Assembly: GCA_030386875.1 (NCBI GenBank)
Contig: CM059562.1
Coordinates: 75,388,095-75,452,094, forward strand
DNA length: 64,000 nucleotides
Direction: 5' to 3'
Origin: Morinoia aosen
Taxonomy: Eukaryota > Arthropoda > Malacostraca > Amphipoda > Talitridae
Shown here piece by piece: positions 57,684 through 64,000 of the stretch. The translations under genes and the position numbers were made by a program. The notes under the pieces are model-generated. The model was not told the origin of the DNA, ran no database searches, and saw nothing but the letters and a program-made list of their open reading frames with translations. The first letter of the stretch is position 1. Every line of letters starts with the position of its first letter.

Positions 57684-58220
57684 TTGAATTAATGCAGTGA
57701 AACGTTCGGAAAAACTGCAGTGAAAACGTTAACAGTGTGCAAAACTGATATTGTTTGCTCTGTAATGGAAGGCGCATGTCTCAAGAACTCAGCTGCGTTT
57801 GATTGCAATGGAGGTGCCAAAGAACTGATTTTTTCCATTATGTGTTAACTGAAAGTAGAAAATGACCGTGATATTGTAGTGTTGTTGTGGTGGAGGTTGT
57901 GACTGCTGTTGACGTTCTATAAAGTTTTCAGAGCATTCACTCAACGATCCAGAGCTCAGTAACCATGCATACAAAACCTAGTCTGCAAACTCACACAAGT
58001 AAGTAGTCCACACGGAACGGTCACAAGCCGTGGTGTTGAAGACATGTATTCAGATCACGTCAAAGCTGCGTGACTATAAATTTCCGTGTTAAAGAGGACA
58101 CTTGCGTGCACGGATCATTTTTTCCGGAAAATGTAGGACATACAAAAGAGCTGCGTGACTAAGAAGTCCAAGGGATTGACTGCGGTGGTTTCTTGATACG
58201 GCTCAAGTGTTGAGACATTT

Positions 58221-58352
58221 CTATTCTAGAGTCCAAAAAATTGATAGGCCATGCATCAGAGTCTTCTCTTCAGTGAAGATGATGGTAGTTCTTTCGGCAT
58301 CGTAACTACCGTTGGAGACACGCATCACGCGCTCATGTTTTGCTTCTCTGTT
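58221..58352 (-). pseudogene. Tc1/mariner-like transposase fragment (weak)
   Basis: A minus-strand frame of 43 codons without ATG reads KHERVMRVSNGSYDAERT then TIIFTEEKTL. The pattern, basic residues followed by a short loop and an I-I-F-(T/S)-(D/E)-E-K motif, matches the region around the first catalytic aspartate in insect mariner-like transposases (ILFSDEKLF). Here the catalytic residue reads Glu, consistent with decay. Upstream codons to about 58440 in other frames (QISVSQSERC) may be a frame-shifted helix-turn-helix remnant. No second catalytic motif was found downstream. The match is short and from memory. Confidence 0.28.
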
Positions 58353-58439
58353 TCACGGTGATGGCGGTTTTTCAGCATCGTTCGCTCTGGCTCACTGAAA
58401 TTTGACGCAACATTTGCCGATGATAGCCAAGCTTGTCAA

Positions 58440-61400
58440 AAACCTCGATGAGAAACATTGGTTGTTTCGTTGCAGCATCTAAGCAAGTCATTAATATGAA
58501 CTATATCTTGACACGCGGGGAACTTCCTTAGTTAGATGCTGGCTCGCAATTACACATAAGTTTGGGTAAAATAAATTTATCGATTTGATCACGTTCGAAC
58601 AAATGTTATTTTTATTTAATTTCATCAGTACATTTCAAAAGAATCCCTGACTCTTAAATGTATTATGCTTAAAACTCAATAACAAGCTTTCCCTGATAGA
58701 TTTTCAGTTTGTCTAGAGTAGAAATAAAGCAATTGGCCTGTTTCAATAGAAGAATTGAGTGTTAGCTGAACAGAATTTGGAATAGGACTTCCTGTGGTAA
58801 ATTGCCCCGACATTCAAACTAAACAAACGCGCCGTAAACAGAAGGCATGGGAACGCTCATCTGTTGCTCAGCTACGGGCCTTCATTCAGCTCCGACCTGG
58901 AGCTCGCTTGGCATTCGTGCACCATCGACTCGCTTAATTTAAACAGGAATTCCTGCACACGATGCAGTCCATACGCGATCAGACTCGCAGAAATTTTCCT
59001 TGCATGTAAATAGTCACAAAACGTCTCCTTTCGCATCGAATGGATTTTCTGGGTACAATAGAACTCTATTGATATTTTTATTTTTCAGTGAAGCGTTTTC
59101 ATCGTCCGCATGTCCAAACATCAAAGTACAATGTATAGATTTAATTTTTATACCCTACAAGGCGTGCTTATGAGACAATCAATGAGTTCTCCCGTGTAAG
59201 ACGAATGTACGTCAATCACTGCAGTCCTAAATTCTCCCTTTGATATGACTCGTTGTTTTTAGACACGCCCGGCACGAACAGAAACTTTACGGACTGTTGC
59301 TATGCCGTAGCTGTCTCAGCACATCAAGCAGCACTAAACTGGAACACTTGCTTCTCGGTTATCCCGCCCATCAGGAAAGCGTTATTCCCCACAATAACTG
59401 GAACACCATGAATTTGGGTCATCTTATATTTTTTTAAACTATCACACATACACACAGGAAACGCTAGTCCACTTCCTCAAGATGTGAAATGCACATTTGA
59501 TTTTATTCTGTCAATGAAATTACTTGGCGCTAGTGGGACGAGAACAGTGAACTATTTATAGACTTGTTACAAAGCGAGAATTTACTTGTGAATGTCAGCA
59601 CCCAGTTTGAGTTGAATAGGCTGAATTTAATTGTGACTACGGCATTCGTAAGACCATAAGGAAGCCAGGAATTTATGGATGCTACCGATTGGAGGGACGA
59701 ATTGCTTACGTCCTACCAGAACACCGCCTCAGTCCCGCCGATAGGCGGAGGTACATTAGTGCCTTTGTTAGATTCCAAGGGCCTTTTGTGCGGTATCTGT
59801 TCAATTCTGGGAGGCCCATTCAAGCCCATAGAGAATTCGGTCACTTTTGTGAGAGATAAACTACGATAAATAAGTTTTTGGAGAGGCCTTTAATTTCGTT
59901 TTTGACGTGTGTGAGAACTGAGCGCTTTGTCCTTAAGCGGGTATCCGTCAATGAAGTGAGCGATTTGTTCTTGTGCCAGAGTGGATTCTGAACTTATACT
60001 GAAAAATCAAGTTTTGCAGAAAGCTAGTAAAGGATGTTTCATTTCATCATCTAGTGCTGCTGCGTTTTCGATCAACGTACGCGTAGTGAAATTTAAATTA
60101 GAAACTCGTGGGACTATAATTGTTCGTCGTATTACTTCATCTATTTATTCAAGAGTACGACTTCTTGGATTTTATACCGTGATCGAAACTTTCACTATTA
60201 CTTTATTCCAAGAACTTTATGATTGCATCTTCAGTTAGGGATAGACTCGTCCCAACTTTTTTAAAAATCTAAAATTGGATTTGTACTTCAATATAAGCAC
60301 AGACTGTAACGCACCCCTGATTACAGTACGCGTGTCACTGCATAACTCAGTATCGAATAGATAGGCAGTAATTGTATCAATTGAAGATATGTGCCTACCT
60401 TAGTAGATGAAAATGAACTTATAATCTAAAGACTCTAGGGTAACAACAGATGCCTGTGTTTGTCGTACTAAAAAATATGTAGTTGGCGTTCTCCTCAAGG
60501 CGCTACTTAAATTGTTCTCTAGAACACGCGAAGTTCATTTGACATTTTTTTGAGCGGTTATTTAATTTCAGTGTGCATCCATTTTTAACAATAAAAATGC
60601 AAACATTTACTCTAATGAGTGGGCGCCTGCTGTGAAATGCCCTGTTTCTCGATATTGGTATTCTTGGTCGATGCCCATCAGAAAACTTGATTTTCTACAG
60701 ATGACGGTCTCGTAACTATGTCACTGGCTATTACAGTTTTTAATCCAATTTTCTGAATTTTTTGTGGTTTCGAACTATAATCTGCTGAATTATACCTTTT
60801 TTAATAAATTGCTTTTGAATTTCAGATACCTATTTTCTTCTTTTTCCTGTGCTTCCAAAATTGGTCACTATGCCGCTTTTATTGAACTGTTTAAATCATT
60901 CCAAAAGTTCTAGAAGTTCAGCAAAAACCTTTTCAGAATATAGGATAAGAATACTAAATAATTTCTTTATTGTATTTTTTGAATGTATTTTTAATTTATA
61001 TAAGCGAAAACATAATAGTTCATGTATTTACATCGATCAATAATAAACTAAACTGAGTGAAATCAAAAATATACATGACAGATAATAACAAATCACACAA
61101 ACGCTCCTACAATTCTATTTGCTTAATATTTACAGCTTTACAACTAGCGCACGTCACGCACGAGTTATGGTATCTCCAGAAGCCTGTAATACGAAAGAAG
61201 GCATGCTGCTGTCATGACATTATCCAGAAGGCGACTTTTGAGATTATACTTGCAAGATCGCAACTATAGTTTTTACTCAAGCCTAGAGCTACTGAAATGC
61301 TTCAGGCAAGTAAGTTCCTTGCTAGGCTGTTGGGTCCTTTTTTTGCAAAACTGTGCATTCTATAGCGAATAGGTTGTTCTAAAATAATGAACAATTAATG

Positions 61401-62639
61401 GTTAAATTTTTGTTGGACACTATTTCATGATGAGTTAGAATCTTAAATTAAAATGCTGCGAGAAAATTTTCTCCAATATCACCACATTTAGAATTTAATC
61501 GATCCATAAAGATGTCCAGCTAAAAGCCTGTTACATGCGTTCACTAAAAACAGATGAAATTTAGAATCAGATGCTTTCAGAAAATTTCCATTTTAATAAA
61601 ATCAGGTTATTTACAAGCATTTTTAATGTCATAATTAGCCTTAGTTTTAAATTTACCTTTTCCCAAAATGTTATAGACTTGTTTATTAAAATATTCTTTA
61701 AGTTTCAAATCGATAATAGATCTTTTTCAGCCTTCCAGCACATTCGATCTGCTGTGATTGTTAGGTGCCCTTAATTTAGACCAAATGTTTGTCTGCAGCA
61801 GTAATGAGCGCTTCAACGTGTGCGGATCACCTAAGATTTGTAAATTGAGTGCCAATAGTAAATGTTTTGTACGTGATAAAAAACGGCATTAAATCTCATA
61901 AAAAGTTTGACTTAAAATTAGATAAGCATACAACTAACCGATCACATTCACGATGTAGAGAATACTCAGAAATTTTAGACAAGTAAGCATTTCCCTTCAA
62001 AAATTTGAGCCATGTACAACGAAAGAAAAAATATTATTTTAGAAAAGGAGTGAAACATTTTTTCTCATCAACACATTAAGTTTTATTTGCAGTAATAATT
62101 CTTAAAGACATTACTCTCTCGCATTACATAGTGAAATATTTAAACCAACTTAATTATTGAGATAAAATCACTATCATCTAATGTATTGCAGTAACTTCAC
62201 ATGCCCGGCATCTTTTATTCGCTGCAAATCTTACACAAGAGTTAAGAAGTTCATCATCCTTCACGATCGCTGAATTAATTAAAGGAAAATAAATACAAAT
62301 TATAACAAAAATGTTGAATATTGGATACTAATTGTGTTATGTGCGCACAATAGTAGATATAAATATTTAGTATAAACTTTATTCGTTGATATTTTCAGAA
62401 TTGAATTAAAAATACCTTTGAGTGTTATGCTTGAGGCTAACCATATTTTTTCGAAAAAATAAAACCACTTTGATTGCCTCAATAATTGAATTTTGGTCAA
62501 AATGTGTGGAAATATATTTATGCACCGGTTTATAATACACACAAAATATAAAACCCAGAATTATCAATAAAGTTATGTTTCTGCTTCATTACAATATATT
62601 AAAATAACCATGACAACTGACGAGCTTTTCGCATTGAGT
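58440..62639. other. No supported gene
   Basis: AT-rich sequence. A 64-codon ATG-initiated plus frame at 59675-59869 (MDATDWRDELLTSYQN... GGPFKPIENSVTF) reads like ordinary protein but matches nothing I know. Frames at 60849-61269 and 61571-61774 are AT-driven. Nothing else was assigned. Confidence 0.4.
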
Positions 62640-63170
62640 AGAGAAAAACGTAGGAACTGACGATTTTTGCATTATATTAAAGAAACGTTAGAACTGATAA
62701 TGTGCGCTTTAAATTAAAAGAAACGTAAAAACTAACGTTTTCCTCTTCAAATAAAAAGAAAAGGAATAACTGACGAAAGTTTTGTAATAAATTCGAAGAA
62801 ATATAAACTATAGAGTTTTTATACCAATTCAAGCGTAACGTAAGAATTGATGAGATTTTCTAACATTAAATCGAAAGATACGTCAATGTTTTCGTGTATT
62901 AACCTACAAGAAAAGTAAAAATTGATGAGGTTTTCAAATGTTGAATAAAAAAGAAACATCAAGGTTTTCGTGTATTAACTTATAAGAAACAGAAGAATCG
63001 ATGAGGTTTTCACATTTCAAATCAAAAAATACATCAAAGTTTTCTTGTATTAACTCATAAGAAACAGAAGAAACGATGAGGTTTTCACATATTAAATCAA
63101 AAGATACATCAAGGTTTTCTTGTATTAACTTATAAGAGCGTAAGAATTTATGAGGATTTCCCCTCACGCG
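62640..63170. repeat. ~75-bp degenerate tandem repeat, about seven copies
   Basis: Best in the last three copies, where catcaaggttttcttgta (or tcgtgta) recurs at 75-bp spacing (about 62957, 63032, 63107) with ttaact(t/c)ataagaaacag and gatgaggttttcaca between. Earlier copies from 62640 are shorter and strongly diverged. The 75-bp period gives a 25-residue minus-strand repeat as a by-product. Confidence 0.85.
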
Positions 63171-63508
63171 AGCAACAAGAAACGGCAACACTCTGTACAA
63201 ACACACACACGACACGCCTGAGCATCACGCGTAGAAAGTTAGTTATAAACAAGATAAATTCTTATGTTAATATCAAATGTGTACAGGATATACAAACACA
63301 TCTACATGGAAGGTGAGGCACACGCTAAGTGCATCACACGAATAAATCGACAAAAAACGCATTTTGTGACTACGGGACCACTTGTAATTATTTCAATTTG
63401 CCCTGAACTGTAAGTCTAGGTAAAAGCTCTTCTCTTTTTCGACATACGCGGTGGGGAAGGGAATGGCTTGTGACGCATGGGGCAGAAATGGTAATTTAGC
63501 TTGCACAT

Positions 63509-63832
63509 GATGGAAGGGTTTTGTTTTCACATGAAGAAAGGGATTTTGTTGTCTTGTGATGAAGGGGATTTTGTTGTCTTGTGATGAAGGGGGGTTTGTT
63601 GTCCTGCGATGAAGGGGATTTTGTTGTCTTGTGATGAAGGGGGATTTTGTTGTCGTACGATGAAAAGGATTTTGTTGTCTTGCGATGAAGGGGATTTTGT
63701 TGTCTTGCAATGAAGGGGGTTTTTTTGTAGTACGATGAAGGGGATTTTGTTGTCGTACGATGGAGGGCATTTTGATGTCTTAAAATGAAGGGGATTTTGT
63801 TCCTGTGATGAAGGAGATTATATTTTCACCCG
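63509..63832. repeat. 25-bp minisatellite, about 13 copies
   Basis: Units start gatgaaggggattttgtt and end gtcttgt, with length change in the G-run (3-6 G) and in the terminal cttgt/cgtac segment. The minus strand reads a Gln/Asn/Pro-rich repeat over 125 codons, which I treat as a by-product. Confidence 0.93.
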
Positions 63833-64000
63833 AAAAAAGGGATAAGGATTTCCCTTTATTACATTGAAAAGAAAATTTTATCATTTTATGAAGAAAATAG
63901 GTCTCCTATCTAAGTATTGTGACAAGTGCAAATCGGAGCATGACTGTCTGAATATTTTTATAAGAATTCTCAGATATTTCAACTAGTAACAGCACCTACT

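Noticed and set aside
63393..63770. 125-codon Gln/Asn/Pro-rich minus frame
   Set aside because: By-product of the 25-bp array with frame changes absorbed by stop-free units.
1..64000. Telomeric TTAGG or TTAGGG arrays that would place the window at a chromosome end
   Set aside because: No run of either motif was seen.

Overview
The window looks like nuclear DNA from a multicellular eukaryote, most likely an arthropod. It is AT-rich overall, has no operon-like gene packing, contains decayed Tc1/mariner and LINE-type coding relics, has splice-site-like signals, and carries many minisatellite arrays. The arthropod assignment is inference; nothing here fixes the species. I found no complete, convincingly conserved protein-coding gene, no rRNA, no intact tRNA and no CRISPR.

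The dominant content is tandem repetition. About twenty arrays with unit lengths of 15 to about 100 bp together cover roughly 11-12 kb by my own interval sums. The largest are a 26-bp array at 22.36-24.61 kb (about 85 copies), a 31-bp array at 12.09-13.22 kb (about 36 copies), a 74-bp array at 38.12-39.17 kb (about 14 copies), a 32-bp array at 20.87-21.79 kb (about 29 copies), a different 31-bp array at 43.63-44.55 kb (about 30 copies) and a 21-bp array at 47.02-47.81 kb (about 37 copies). Several show higher-order organisation: 68-bp dimers, 64-bp dimers, and a 390-bp block of fifteen 26-bp units. The long open frames of the window (up to 742 codons) lie in these arrays and mostly arise because the units lack stop codons in some frames.

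Mobile-element relics: a 144-bp-TIR MITE at 51.81-52.38 kb; a foldback element flanked by a 13-bp direct repeat at 2.62-2.82 kb; a LINE reverse-transcriptase C-terminal relic at 9.16-9.45 kb; Tc1-like transposase fragments at 26.59-26.68 kb (+, helix-turn-helix part) and 27.35-27.91 kb (-, catalytic part, containing a perfect 41-bp inverted duplication); a weaker Tc1/mariner-like fragment at 58.22-58.35 kb (-); and a tRNA-derived SINE-like head near 8.63 kb.

Possible host gene pieces are CpG-rich blocks, several ending in an ATG followed by a good 5' splice site (39.81-39.98 kb minus; 52.80-52.94, 54.23-54.53 plus), a short cysteine-containing exon-like frame behind a good 3' splice site (29.76-29.93 kb), and a signal-peptide-like frame behind a branch point and acceptor (43.50-43.57 kb). 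All are low confidence and would need RNA evidence. The rest is AT-rich sequence in which I see no supported feature.
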